The notes under the pieces are model-generated. The model did no database searches, was not told the DNA's origin, and saw only the letters and a program-made list of their open reading frames with translations. Shown piece by piece: positions 47,499 to 56,634 of a stretch of 64,000 nt of DNA (the stretch's first letter is position 1; the number at the start of each line of letters is the position of its first letter). A program made the translations under genes and the position numbers. The DNA is from JAGWRA01 sp963711505 (GTDB lineage Bacteria > Acidobacteriota > Vicinamibacteria > Vicinamibacterales > CAVVIG01): positions 1-64,000 of the forward strand of contig CAVQEJ010000006.1 in assembly GCA_963711505.1 (NCBI GenBank), given 5' to 3'.

Positions 47499-48799
47499 GA
47501 CGCCACCGTCCGTTCCGATCCCGGCACGGCGAGATCCGCCCGTCCCTGCGGCACCACGCTCAGCGCGATCCGCCGGCCGCGCGACAGGTATCGCGCAGCC
47601 GCGGCCCTGACGTCGGCGCCCGTCGCCTGGAGGTAGAGCGCGAGATCGCGATCGAAGTAGCCGGGCTCGCCGAGGAAGACGTTGTAGGCGTTCAGCTGAT
47701 CGGACTTGCCGCCGAAGCCGCCCACGGTCTGCAGCCGATACACGAAGTTCGCCTCCACCTGCGCGCGGCTGCGCTCCAGCTCGCTCTCGAGCGGGCCCTC
47801 GGCGATCAGGCGGTCGATCTCGCCCGAAATCTCCTCGTCGAGCTCGGCCAGGGTGTGCTCGGGCGTCGGGGTCGCGATGAGCTGGAAGAAGCCGGACAGC
47901 TCGCGCGAGTTCTGCAGCGACGACACGTCGGTCGCGATCCGCCGCTCGTAGACGAGCCGGCGGTACAGCCGCGACGTCTTGCCGTTGGCGAGCAGGTCCG
48001 ACAGCAGGTCCATCTCGGCGTCACCGTCGGTGAACATGGCCGGCGAGTGCCACGTCAGGTAGAGCCGGGGCATCTCGACGCGGTCCTCGAGCAGCAGCCG
48101 CACCTCGCCATCGAGCGCGGCCGTCGCCGACGGCTGCGTCACCGGCGGCCCCGGCGGGATCGCCTCGAAGTACCGGCGGGCCTGCTCGAAGGCCTCCGCG
48201 GTGTCGACGTCGCCGGCGATCACCAGCGACGCGTTCGCCGGGTGGTAATAGGCGCGGAAGAACTCGTGGGCCTGGTCGAGCGTCGCCGCGTGCAGGTCGG
48301 CGACCTCGCCGATCGTGGACCAGTGATAGGGATGGTCGGGGGGAACAGCGCGGCCAGCAGGACCATCGAGGCGAGGCCGTACGGCCGGTTCTCGTAGTTC
48401 TGCCGCCGCTCGTTCGAGGACGACGTCGCGCTGGTTCTCGAACTTCGCCTCGGTCAGCGCCGGCAGCAGGTAGCCCATGCGATCGGACTCCATCCACAGC
48501 GCCAGCTCGAGCGTGTTGCGCGGCACGACCTCCCAGTAGTTCGTCCGGTCGGAGTTCGTCGATCCGTTCAGCACCCCGCCGGCCTGCTGGAGCGGATGGA
48601 AGAAGCCCCGGTCGTAGTGCTGCGAGCCCTCGAACATCAGATGTTCGAACAGGTGGGCGAAGCCGGTATGTTGCGGCCGTTCGTTCTTCGACCCGACGTG
48701 GTACCAGAGGTTCACCGCAACGATGGGACAGTTGCGGTCCTCGTGCACGAGCACCTGCAGGCCGTTGTCCAGAACGTGCTTGGCGTAGGCGATGTTCAT
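47495..48799 (-). CDS. M16-family zinc peptidase, catalytic member
   Basis: 434 residues from the ATG at 48799. The inverted zinc motif is HLFEH (His49, Glu52, His53) in HTGFAHLFEHLMFEGSQ, with the downstream Glu in the NERRQNYENRPYG segment. That segment is recoverable only by undoing two compensating single-base shifts between about 48430 and 48345, strong evidence for consensus error. Other marks: GGVLNGSTNSDRTNYWEVVP, FFRAYYHPANASLVIAGDVD. No signal peptide at this start. It probably forms a catalytic/non-catalytic pair with the next gene, as in mitochondrial-processing-like peptidases. Confidence 0.87.
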   Translation of the reverse strand: MNIAYAKHVLDNGLQVLVHEDRNCPIVAVNLWYHVGSKNERPQHTGFAHLFEHLMFEGSQHYDRGFFHPLQQAGGVLNGSTNSDRTNYWEVVPRNTLELALWMESDRMGYLLPALTEAKFENQRDVVLERAAAELREPAVRPRLDGPAGRAVPPDHPYHWSTIGEVADLHAATLDQAHEFFRAYYHPANASLVIAGDVDTAEAFEQARRYFEAIPPGPPVTQPSATAALDGEVRLLLEDRVEMPRLYLTWHSPAMFTDGDAEMDLLSDLLANGKTSRLYRRLVYERRIATDVSSLQNSRELSGFFQLIATPTPEHTLAELDEEISGEIDRLIAEGPLESELERSRAQVEANFVYRLQTVGGFGGKSDQLNAYNVFLGEPGYFDRDLALYLQATGADVRAAAARYLSRGRRIALSVVPQGRADLAVPGSERTVAS

Positions 48800-48914
48800 G
48801 GCCTCACGGTCGGGGCGGATCGGCGCGGGTACGCGCCGCCGAACGCCGCGTCGAAGTCGGATGAGCCGCCCGGCCGGCGGCCGGGCGGGGCGAACGGGAC
48901 ATGGCGCCGGCCGC

Positions 48915-50000
48915 TCAGGCGCGCGTGAGGGGGATCGTCGGCCGGTTGTAGCTCGCGATGGATACCTGCGCGGCGGCGCGCGACGCGACCTCGATGATCG
49001 CGCGAGCCGCCGGCGATTCGGGTTCGCTGATGAGCAGCGGCACTCCGCGGTCGCTGCCCTCCCGGATCGGCTGGTAGATCGGAATCCGCCCCAGGAACGG
49101 CAGCTCCATCGCGGCGGCCAGCTCCTCACCGCCGCCACGGCCGAAGATGTCGCTCTCGTGCTGACAGGACGGACAGACGAAGTAGCTCATGTTCTCCACG
49201 AGCCCGAGCATCGGAATGTTCAGCTTCTGGTACATCCGCACCGCGCGCCGGCTGTCGGCCAGCGACACCTTCTGCGGCGTCGTCACGACGATGGCCCCCG
49301 CCACCGGCACGGTCTGGCTCAGGCTGAGCGCGACATCACCCGTCCCCGGCGGCATGTCGACGACCAGATAGTCCAGATCCATCCAGCGGACCTCACGGAA
49401 GAACTGCTGCATCACGCCGTGCAGCATCGGACCACGCCAGATCACCGGCGCGTCGTCGCCCGTCAGGAAGCCCATCGAGACGACATGCAGGCCGTACTTC
49501 TCGGCCGGCACGATCTTGTCGCCATCGCTCGTCAGCTGCGTCTGCAGCCCCAGCATGATCGGCAGGTTCGGCCCGTAGATGTCCCCGTCGAGCATGCCGA
49601 CGCGGCTGCCCGCCCGGGCGAGCGCCAGCGCCAGGTTCACCGCGACGGTGGTCTTGCCGACGCCGCCCTTGCCCGCGCCGACCGCGATGACGTTCTTCAC
49701 CCCGGCCACCGGCGCCCGGCCGGCCGCCGGATTCGCCGCTTCCCGCACGGCCGCCGTCATCTCCACCGCGACATCCGCCACCCCGGGCAGCGCCGCCACC
49801 GCGGCGTGCGCCTGCTCGCGCAACTGCTCCTTCACCGGACAGGCCGGGGTCGTCAGCTCGATGGTGAACGCGACGCGCCCGCCGTCGATCCGGAGGTTCT
49901 TCACGAACCCCAGACTGACGATGTCTCGGTGCAGGTCGGGATCCTTCACGACCTTCAGCGCCTCGAGCACCGCCGATTCATTCACTGCTGCAGAAGCCAT
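48915..50000 (-). CDS. mrp: Mrp/ApbC-type P-loop iron-sulfur carrier protein
   Basis: 361 residues. Residues 1-90 are a MIP18/DUF59 domain (VLEALKVVKDPDLHRDIVSLG, ELTTPACPVKEQL). The deviant Walker A is VGAGKGGVGKTTVAVNLAL, followed by GMLDGDIYGPNLPIMLG, LVVDMPPGTGDVALSLSQ and the cysteine pair VCPSCQHESDIFG used for cluster bridging at the dimer interface. Cytosolic carrier of [4Fe-4S] clusters. Intact. Confidence 0.92.
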   Translation of the reverse strand: MASAAVNESAVLEALKVVKDPDLHRDIVSLGFVKNLRIDGGRVAFTIELTTPACPVKEQLREQAHAAVAALPGVADVAVEMTAAVREAANPAAGRAPVAGVKNVIAVGAGKGGVGKTTVAVNLALALARAGSRVGMLDGDIYGPNLPIMLGLQTQLTSDGDKIVPAEKYGLHVVSMGFLTGDDAPVIWRGPMLHGVMQQFFREVRWMDLDYLVVDMPPGTGDVALSLSQTVPVAGAIVVTTPQKVSLADSRRAVRMYQKLNIPMLGLVENMSYFVCPSCQHESDIFGRGGGEELAAAMELPFLGRIPIYQPIREGSDRGVPLLISEPESPAARAIIEVASRAAAQVSIASYNRPTIPLTRA

Positions 50001-50149
50001 ATTCCTTCCGTTTCCGCCGATTCAAACCAGCTTAGCGGCTTTGCAGGCCGGCTGGCAAGGCAGCCCTGGCCAGGCTGGACGCCCGTGCCGGGCTTGTGTA
50101 GACTCGCCCGCACGCCGAATCTCCCCCCACACACGCCTGGAGGCCCGTG

Positions 50150-50512
50150 ATGACCGAACCCGCGGCACCGCCGGACCTGCCATCCGAGAACCGGGGGCTG
50201 ATGATCGTGCTCGCCTACCTGTGGCTGCTCGCCCTGGTGCCGCTCATCCTGGAGAAGAACGACCGCGAGGTGCAGTGGCACGCAAAGCACGGCCTCGTGC
50301 TCATGGTGGCCGAGATCCTGCTCGGCCTCGCGCTCACGGTCGTCATGAGCGTCGCCGCCTTCGCGATGTTCGGGCTCGGCTGCTTCGTCAGCCTGCTGAC
50401 CGCGTCGCTGTGGCTCGCCATCCTCATCGTGCACGTAACGGCCATCGTCCGCGGACTGCGCGGTGAGCGCCTGATCATTCCGGGCGTCAGCGAGTACGCC
50501 GATCGCCTCTGA
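50150..50512 (+). CDS. DUF4870-like small membrane protein
   Basis: 120 residues from the ATG at 50150 (GGAGG six bases upstream). N-terminal ENRGLMIVLAYLWLLALVP, then LEKNDREVQWHAKHGLVLMVAE, two more helices and a C-terminal IPGVSEYADRL. The polar H-A-K-H/G segment between helices is the typical DUF4870 (or Tic20-like) pattern of four-helix proteins of unknown role in the inner membrane. Confidence 0.75.
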   Translation: MTEPAAPPDLPSENRGLMIVLAYLWLLALVPLILEKNDREVQWHAKHGLVLMVAEILLGLALTVVMSVAAFAMFGLGCFVSLLTASLWLAILIVHVTAIVRGLRGERLIIPGVSEYADRL

Positions 50513-50559
50513 CGACGCCGCCGGTCCGGCCCCGCCGCGGCGACGGGGGCGCGAACAGC

Positions 50560-50973
50560 ATGAACAGCGTGAACGACGCGAAGCTGGTGAACCCCGCCGA
50601 CGACGGCGCGCGCCTGTCCGGCGCGGCCGTCCCGGTGCCGCCGCGGCGGACGCCCGCCGCACGTCCTGGCGTGCCGCCCGCGTGCTCGCCCTGCTGGCCG
50701 CGTTCGTCTCGCTGGCGGCCTTCGACGCCGCGCGGCCACCGGCCACGCAGTGGTCGGCCCGCGCCGCCGTCGCCGGCCTCCACGAGTACCAGCGTCACAT
50801 CTCGCCGCTGCTGGCCGGATCTCGGGCTCCGCTGCCGCTTCACGCCGACCTGCAGCCACTATGCGGCCGCCGAGATCGCCCGGTACGGCATCGTCATCGG
50901 CGGCTGGCGGAGCCTGCAGCGCGTGGCCCGTTGCGGTCCGTGGACGCCGATGGGCACGATCGATCCGCCGTGA
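50560..50973 (+). CDS. yidD: YidD membrane-protein insertion efficiency factor, frameshifted
   Basis: The family core is plain once two frames are joined: AVAGLHEYQRHISPLLAG (near 50765-50820), then LRCRFTPTCSHYAAAEIARY, GIVIGGWRSLQRVARCGPW and GTIDPP, the CRFxPTCSxYA...RC signature with three conserved cysteines. A hydrophobic N-terminal helix (VLALLAAFVSLAAF) is present. Shifts are needed near 50650 and 50822, so the start (50560 or later) is uncertain. YidD assists YidC-dependent membrane insertion. Here it is unusually far from rnpA/yidC. Confidence 0.75.
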   Translation: MNSVNDAKLVNPADDGARLSGAAVPVPPRRTPAARPGVPPACSPCWPRSSRWRPSTPRGHRPRSGRPAPPSPASTSTSVTSRRCWPDLGLRCRFTPTCSHYAAAEIARYGIVIGGWRSLQRVARCGPWTPMGTIDPP

Positions 50974-51370
50974 GGACGCTCAGGCGCGGACCGAGTTCGA
51001 AGTGCTGGCGGACTTCGTCGTTCAGCAGGACCCACAGGCCGTACGCGCCGAGCGCCGTGCCGTAGGGCAGCAGGATGAGGTTCACGCCGGCCAGCCCGAG
51101 ACAGATCGGGCGGGACCAGTGGCGACGCCGCCGCAGCCCGAGCCCGCACACGATGTGCGTCACGCCCCAGGCGAGCGACAGCACGGCGAGCACGGTGAAC
51201 ACGCCGGCCGCGAGCGCCGCCGCCATGGCGTCGCCGCGCGCCGTGACCGGCGCCGAGTGGCCGAGCGCCGCGGCGCCGACGCCCAGCGCGAGCGTCGCCA
51301 GGCCGATGAGCGCGGTCAGCGCCCCCCAGACCACGTACAGCGCTCCCAGGAAATCGACGTGGCGTTTCAT
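50894..51370 (-). CDS. Four-helix membrane protein, unknown function
   Basis: About 158 residues as read, from the ATG at 51370 (GGGAGAG upstream). Hydrophobic helices: FLGALYVVWGALTALIGLATL, AAALAAGVFTVLAVLSLAWG, then WSRPICLGLAGVNLILLPYG. The last conserved-looking stretch is LWVLLNDEVRQHFELGP. The frame then crosses the 3' end of yidD to 50894, whereas a one-base shift would end it at 50980, so the tail is doubtful. The pattern (THIVCGLGLRRRRHW) recalls small DUF-type proteins with a CGLGL helix, without a firm family. Confidence 0.6.
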   Translation of the reverse strand: MKRHVDFLGALYVVWGALTALIGLATLALGVGAAALGHSAPVTARGDAMAAALAAGVFTVLAVLSLAWGVTHIVCGLGLRRRRHWSRPICLGLAGVNLILLPYGTALGAYGLWVLLNDEVRQHFELGPRLSVLTADRSCPSASTDRNGPRAAGSASRR

Positions 51371-51430
51371 CGGCACGACTCTCCCGCGCGAAAAGGGCGT
51401 GAGGGCGGTCCCGGCGTCGGCCGGAGGGGA

Positions 51431-51889
51431 TCAGCGGATGGCGACGGTTACTTCGACGCGGCGGGTCACGCTCTGCGGCGTGGAGATCCGGAACCGGAAA
51501 CGGGCGCCATCCGCGACGCCGGCCGGCACCGACAGCCGGACCCGGTGGCGGAAGAACGCGTGGCCCGTACCGCCACAGGCCTCGCACGGCTCGGTCCACA
51601 CCTCGCCGCGCCCGCCGCACGACCCGCAGGTGCTCCGCAGCGGCACGGCCAGCGTCACGATGAGGCCGTCGAACGCCTCGCGCGGAGACAGCTGCAGCTC
51701 GGCCCGCAGCATGTCGGCGTCCTCGCGCCCGAGAAAGGTCTCCCGCATGCGACCGACGACCGCCTCGACCGACGGGAAGTCGATGGCCACTTCATCGGCG
51801 AACGAGTCGCGCTCGCAGGCGGACGACGCCGCAGGCCACCGCTCGGGGGCCAGCCGCACGTCGAAGCTGCGCCGCTGTTCCTGGTTCAC
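51431..51889 (-). CDS. Orphan DnaJ-type zinc-finger/C-terminal-domain protein without J domain
   Basis: 152 residues, GTG start. Residues 80-115 contain two CxxCGG motifs (STCGSCGGRGEVWTEP and CEACGGTGH), enough for one of the two zinc centres of DnaJ. The end, HRVRLSVPAGVADGARFRFR, matches a strand of the DnaJ client-binding domain (VxIPAGVxdGxxiR). No HPD-containing J domain exists in this or adjacent frames; the N-terminal 75 residues are unrelated. It may bind partly folded clients without recruiting DnaK, or be a regulator. Its neighbours are membrane and zinc-ribbon proteins. Confidence 0.7.
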   Translation of the reverse strand: MNQEQRRSFDVRLAPERWPAASSACERDSFADEVAIDFPSVEAVVGRMRETFLGREDADMLRAELQLSPREAFDGLIVTLAVPLRSTCGSCGGRGEVWTEPCEACGGTGHAFFRHRVRLSVPAGVADGARFRFRISTPQSVTRRVEVTVAIR

Positions 51890-52045
51890 GACTCGTGTTC
51901 ACCTTCTCCGGGATGCCCGCCGGGGCCGCCGGACGGCTTCCGGTGTGCCGCCCGCACGGTCCGATAGGAAGCGGACCCCCCGTTGTCAAGACGAAGCGGA
52001 CGGCCGGTGACCGACCCGCGGGCCGCCCCGCATGGAGAGACCGTC

Positions 52046-52231
52046 ATGTCCGACACGCGAGAATGCCCGATGTGCGGCGAGCGGATGCGCCTGCACGAAA
52101 CCGAGACCGTCGAACACATACCCGGCACCACGGAGGCGATTCGCCGCACCGAGCGGGAATGGCGCTGCCCGGAATGTGATTACTTCGAAGAGGTCGACGA
52201 GGAGTCCACCCGCGGGCACGACGGCGCGTGA
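52046..52231 (+). CDS. Small zinc-ribbon protein
   Basis: 61 residues from the ATG at 52046 (GGAGAG upstream). Two CPxC knuckles (ECPMCGERM near residue 7 and RCPECDYFEE near residue 41) predict one zinc ribbon, with an acidic C-terminus. Likely a nucleic-acid or protein-binding adaptor; no specific family is recognised. Confidence 0.7.
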   Translation: MSDTRECPMCGERMRLHETETVEHIPGTTEAIRRTEREWRCPECDYFEEVDEESTRGHDGA

Positions 52232-52344
52232 GAGCGCCTGACGCGCGGGCGACTGAACGGAAGGCACCCTCCGGCCACGACCGGGTCCGGAGGACCGGCG
52301 CGGGACGCACCCGGCGGGCCGACCGCCGGGGACGGCCCCCCGCC

Positions 52345-52581
52345 TCAGCGGGCGCCGATCGTGAGCAGCACTTCCCGCCGCAACGTGTCCTCGAACTCCT
52401 CGAAGTTCAGCGCCGTCTCGCACTCGTCACAGAGCACCTCGAGCACGGCCGGCCTGCTCTCCTCGGAGACCTCCACACGTGAATCTTCCAGATGAACTAC
52501 GTGCATCTGCAACGTCTTGACCAGAAAATTCCGGTCGTTGCCGCAACTCGGACAGGTCAGAGCCACTCCGCCACCCCTCAT
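52345..52581 (-). CDS. Small zinc-ribbon protein
   Basis: 78 residues from the ATG at 52581; a GTG at 52569 just before the first knuckle is an alternative start. Knuckles: LTCPSCGNDRNFLVKTLQMH and VLCDECETALNFEEFED, one zinc site, with a strand-rich middle (VVHLEDSRVEVSEES). The long upstream extension of the open frame has no signal and is excluded. Unknown function. Confidence 0.65.
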   Translation of the reverse strand: MRGGGVALTCPSCGNDRNFLVKTLQMHVVHLEDSRVEVSEESRPAVLEVLCDECETALNFEEFEDTLRREVLLTIGAR

Positions 52582-52750
52582 TTCAGGAAGCCCAACGACA
52601 GTTCCAAACGTTCGATTGTACGGGATGCCCCGGGCGGACGCAATTAGAACTTCCCCGGAGGCGTGCACGGAATGTTTCGGCGCCGCGGCAGCGGCTCTTG
52701 AGGACGGAAACACGCGGGCGCGCGGCCGCCGCGCCCGCACCGATGACCGC

Positions 52751-53041
52751 TCAGCTCATGCGCTCGTCGCTGTCAGGGTCGGCGGGATCGAGCAGATCGG
52801 CCAGCCCCAGCGCCAGATCGGCCGGTTCGTCGTCGTGCAGATCGCCGAGATCCAGCGTCTCGCCCACCCGGTGGGCCGGCCGCAGGCAAAGGGGCCCCTT
52901 GGCCTCGATCGAGATGATCTCGACACCCAGCGCGGTGGCGCGGAAGTCGCCCGCAATGCACCCGCACGGTAGCGTCTCGAGCGCCAGCAACTCGAGCTGC
53001 AGCGACGCCGGGCGGCCCAATGACAGCGGTTCAGGTCCCAT
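52751..53041 (-). CDS. Hypothetical protein
   Basis: 96 residues from the second ATG (53041), preceded by AAGGA at good distance. Mixed composition with LETLPCGCIAGDFRATALGVE and IISIEAKGPLCLRPAHRVGET, then a strongly acidic tail (DLGDLHDDEPADLALGLADL). Two cysteines at CGC. No family is recognised. It lies beyond the dispersed repeat downstream of addA, on the same strand. Confidence 0.5.
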   Translation of the reverse strand: MGPEPLSLGRPASLQLELLALETLPCGCIAGDFRATALGVEIISIEAKGPLCLRPAHRVGETLDLGDLHDDEPADLALGLADLLDPADPDSDERMS

Positions 53042-53133
53042 CACAAGATCCTTCTGTCCTGATTAGACGGCCGAGGGGCACCGGCGGTTGCGTCCCCGGG
53101 AAATCGGCGGCAGCTCATGAGGCCGCAGGAGGC

Positions 53134-53266
53134 GCGGTTTGGGGCGGAGCCCCATCCGGAAGTCCGGGCGCAGCCCGGCGGCGCGCACCGCGCGCCCGCG
53201 AACGGAGTGGAGCGAGCTGGATCGCGAGCGGAACGGAGGGAGCCGGGGTTTGGGGCGGAGCCCCAT
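53134..53266 (-). repeat. Full copy of the GGGGCTCCGCCCC dispersed repeat
   Basis: Read on the minus strand, GGGGCTCCGCCCC (53264-53252), AAACCCCGGCTCCCT, GCTCGCGATCCAGCTCGC, GCGGGCGCGCGGTGCGCG and a second GGGGCTCCGCCCC (53153-53141) follow in the same order as at 2957-3180. It abuts the addA stop codon in the direction of addA transcription, as the first copy abuts the glycosyltransferase end. Core spacing is 111 bases here and 94 there. Confidence 0.78.
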
Positions 53267-53270
53267 CCAT

Positions 53271-56200
53271 CTATGGATAGATCACGTCGCCGCCGATGTC
53301 GGCGTTCGGGAAGAGCGCGCGCAACGCGTCGAGATAGAGGTCGAGCTGTGCCCGATGCTCCGGCTTCGGACCGCCGGTCTTGAACTCGAGGACGGTCATC
53401 GCGTCGCCCGGTCCGGCCACGAGCCAATCGATCGCTCCCCGGACGATGAGCGCGGGCGAGACCTGCAGGGAGAACGGCACCTCGTCGAATTCCTGTGCGC
53501 CTGTAGCCCGCTCGCCGACCTCGGGCCGCGACCGGATGGCCTCGTAGACGGCCACGGCCCGTTCGACGACCGCATCCGGATCCTCGAGGTCGACACGCTC
53601 CTCCGGCCGCAGCAGGGCCAACGCTCGCCGGCTCAGCTGCGCCTGATCGTCGCCCCTCTCACCGGAGGTGCCTGCGAACTGCAGCAGGCGGTGGACGAGC
53701 GTGCCGGTCACCAGGTACTCGGCGTCGGCTTCGAACCGTCTGGCCCGCGACGGTCCCGACTCCCCGGCCGGGCCGCGGTCGGCGAGGTACGTCGTCACCG
53801 GCAGCCGTTCGGTCCCGTCCGCATCGGCGAGCGGTGTGAGGTCGATCGGTGTGGGCGCCCCGATGTGCGGCTCGGCCGCGATGCCGGTCGGCTCCGCGGA
53901 CGCCGGCATGTACACGCGGAAGTGATGGCGGCGTCCATCCGGACCGTTCCACGAGACATCGGGGCCGCCCGTCACCGCCAGGTCGAACAGCTGCCGGACG
54001 TCCTCCGACAGCACGCGGCCGAGGCTGCCATGGGCCCAGGCGGTCCGGCCACCCGGGCGAACGATCGTCGACAGGTACAGCCGGTCTCGGGCCCGCGTCA
54101 CGGCGACGTAGAGCAGCCGCTTGGTCTCTTCGCGCTCGCGCGCCTTGAGCTCCTCGTCGAGCTCGGCTTCGGCCTCGCCGACGGCGACCGACGGGCTGCC
54201 GTCGCCATCGTCGGTGACGAGCCGGATCGCAGGCGGCAGGCCGCCCGACCCCTTGCCCAGGTTCACCACGAAGACGACCGGGAACTCGAGGCCCTTGGCG
54301 GCGTGCACGGTCATCAGGTTCACTGCGTCGACCGCATCGATGATGGCGTTCGACTCGTCGCCCATCGAGAGGACGTCGAGGTGGGCGGCGACCCGGGCGA
54401 GCGTCGCGTAGCCGCGGTTCTGGATGCGGCGCACCAGCCCGCGCAGCTTCTTCAGGTTCTCGCGCGCCTGCGGCCAGCGCGGCCCGCCGCAGCTCGAAGG
54501 CGTACGCCGTCTCGGCCAGCACGTGGTCGAGCAGTTCGGCCGGCGGAATCCGATCGACGAGATCGAGCCAGGCGCGCACCGCGGTGCGCGTCAGATCGAG
54601 CACACGCCGGTCGTCCTCGTCGAGGTCGGTCGTCCGCTCGTCGCCGGCGTCCGCGCGCAGCAGCGCGCCGGCGATCCGCGGCGCGAGACGCCCGATCGCC
54701 GGGTCGGACAGCCGGACGAACCGGGAGCGGAGGAAGGCGGCCGCGCGGAGATCCGAGCGCGGATCGGCGAGGTAGCGCAGCAGCGCGAGCACGTCGACGA
54801 TCTCGTCGCTCTCGAAGAAGCCGAGGCCCTTGTAGACGTAGCTCCGGATCTGCCGGCGTTCCAGCGCGCGCTCGTACGCCCGGTGCGTCTCGCGGGTGCG
54901 GAAGAGGATGGCGATGTCACCGGCCTCCACCCCCCGGGGCACGCCCGTGTCGCGATCGCGCACGGTGATGCCCTCGCGGATCAGCCGCGCGATCTCCGCG
55001 GCCACGGCCTCGGCGCATCCGTCCACGTCCTCGCTCACGACGAGGCCCAGCGCGCCGCGCGTGGCCTCGTCGTGCGCCACCGGGAACCGGTCGGTTTCAC
55101 CGTAGCGGAATCCGTCTTCGCGCGACACCGGCGGAATCGCCGAGAAGAGATCGTTGACGAACGAGAGCAGCGCCGGCACCGCGCGGAAGCTGACCGAGAT
55201 GGCGCGGCGCGGCTCGTCGTCCGGGCGCAGCCCGGCGATCGTCCGGGCCGCCTCGTTGAGCACGCGCACGTCGGCGTCGCGGAAGCTGTAGATCGACTGC
55301 TTGCGGTCGCCGACGATGAAGACCGTCGGCGGCAGCGGGCCGGTCGAGGTGAGGCCGAACCCTTCGCCCCACGACTGGATGAGGAGCTGCACGAGATCCC
55401 ACTGCGCGCGGTTGGTGTCCTGGAACTCGTCGACGAGCACGTGATGGTAGCGCGATTCGAGCCGCCACCGGCTGCGCGCGAACTCCTCCATCTGCTCGAG
55501 CAGCCGCAGTGCGCGCGACAGGACTTCGGTGAAGTCGAGCACCGCGTGTGCGTCCAGCGTCCGCAGGTAGGTCGTCTCGGCCACCGCGTAGATCCGGCGG
55601 ACGCCGCGCGCCAGCAGCACGTTGAGATCGCGGCGGAACGCCCGGGTGGCCTGTTCGAGCGGTCCAGCCAGGGTCTGCACCCGCTCGAGCGTCCGCTGCT
55701 TCGCCTGGGCGGACTCGTAGTCGGCGGCCTTGCCCGGCGCCCGCTTCCGCACCGTACCGCTGCCGGTGAACACCAGGTCGCGCAGGCTGTCGAACACGGT
55801 GCGCAGCCGCGGCGGCGGCACGGCCTCGCCGCGCACGAGGCTCTCGCGCAGCCGGCGCAGATCCTCGCCCAGCGCGACGAACGCCGGATCGTTCACCGGT
55901 CCGTCGGCGAGGAAGCCGGTGAGTCCCCCGCCGGTCAGCGCGAGGGCGTCGAACAGCGCCTGCGCCGTCCGGGCGCAGACGGCCGCGAGCGTCAGGTCCT
56001 TCGGCCCGGCGGCCAGGAACCGCCGCAGCACCTCGGGGGTGACGAGCCGCCGCTCCAGCAGCATCGAGAGGCCTCCGCGCAGGCGCGGCTCGCCGAGCTG
56101 CGCGAAGACCAGGGCGACCTCCTCGTGCGTCTGCGCCAGTCCCCGGCAGATCCGCAGCGTCGCGTCGAGCGACTCCGCGATGAGCCGCGGTACCTGCGTC

Positions 56201-56634
56201 TCGTCGGCCAGGTCGAAGCCGGGGTCGACGTCCGCCTCGAGCGGGAACTCCCGGAGCAGCGCCAGACAGAACGCGTCGATCGTGCTGATGGCGATGTCGC
56301 CGAGGCGGGCGCGCAGCTCGTTCCAGCGGCTCTTCGTCAGCTCGCCGGTCGCCGCCATCGCACGCAGCCGGCCGATGATCCGCTCGCGCATCTCGGCGGC
56401 GGCCTTCCGCGTGAAGGTGATCGCCAGCACGGACGCCGGATCGACCCCCTCGCGCAGCAGGTTGACGTAGCGATCCACGAGGACGCGCGTCTTGCCGGTC
56501 CCGGCCGACGCCTCGAGCACGACGTTGCGCGTGGGATCGACCGCGAAGGCGCGCGAGGCGGCGTCCGGCAGCGCCGGCCGATCGCCCGGCGGCGAGGGCG
56601 CCTCGTCGAACGGCAGCCGCCCGTCAGTCGTCAT
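53271..56634 (-). CDS. addA: AddA-type helicase-nuclease (UvrD family), one frameshift
   Basis: About 1120 residues. Helicase motifs in order: Walker A LEASAGTGKTRVLVDRYVNL, LAITFTRKAAAEMRERI, IAISTIDAFCLALLREFP, VLVDEFQDTNRAQWDLVQ (motif II), VGDRKQSIYSFRDADVRVL, and after a shift near 54480 VNLMTVHAAKGLEFPVVFVV and LLYVAVTRARDRLYLS. The C-terminal PD-(D/E)XK nuclease has GAIDWLV and MTVLEFKTGGPKPEHRAQLD. With AddB it resects double-strand breaks for RecA loading. Its start overlaps the addB stop by eleven bases. Confidence 0.88.
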
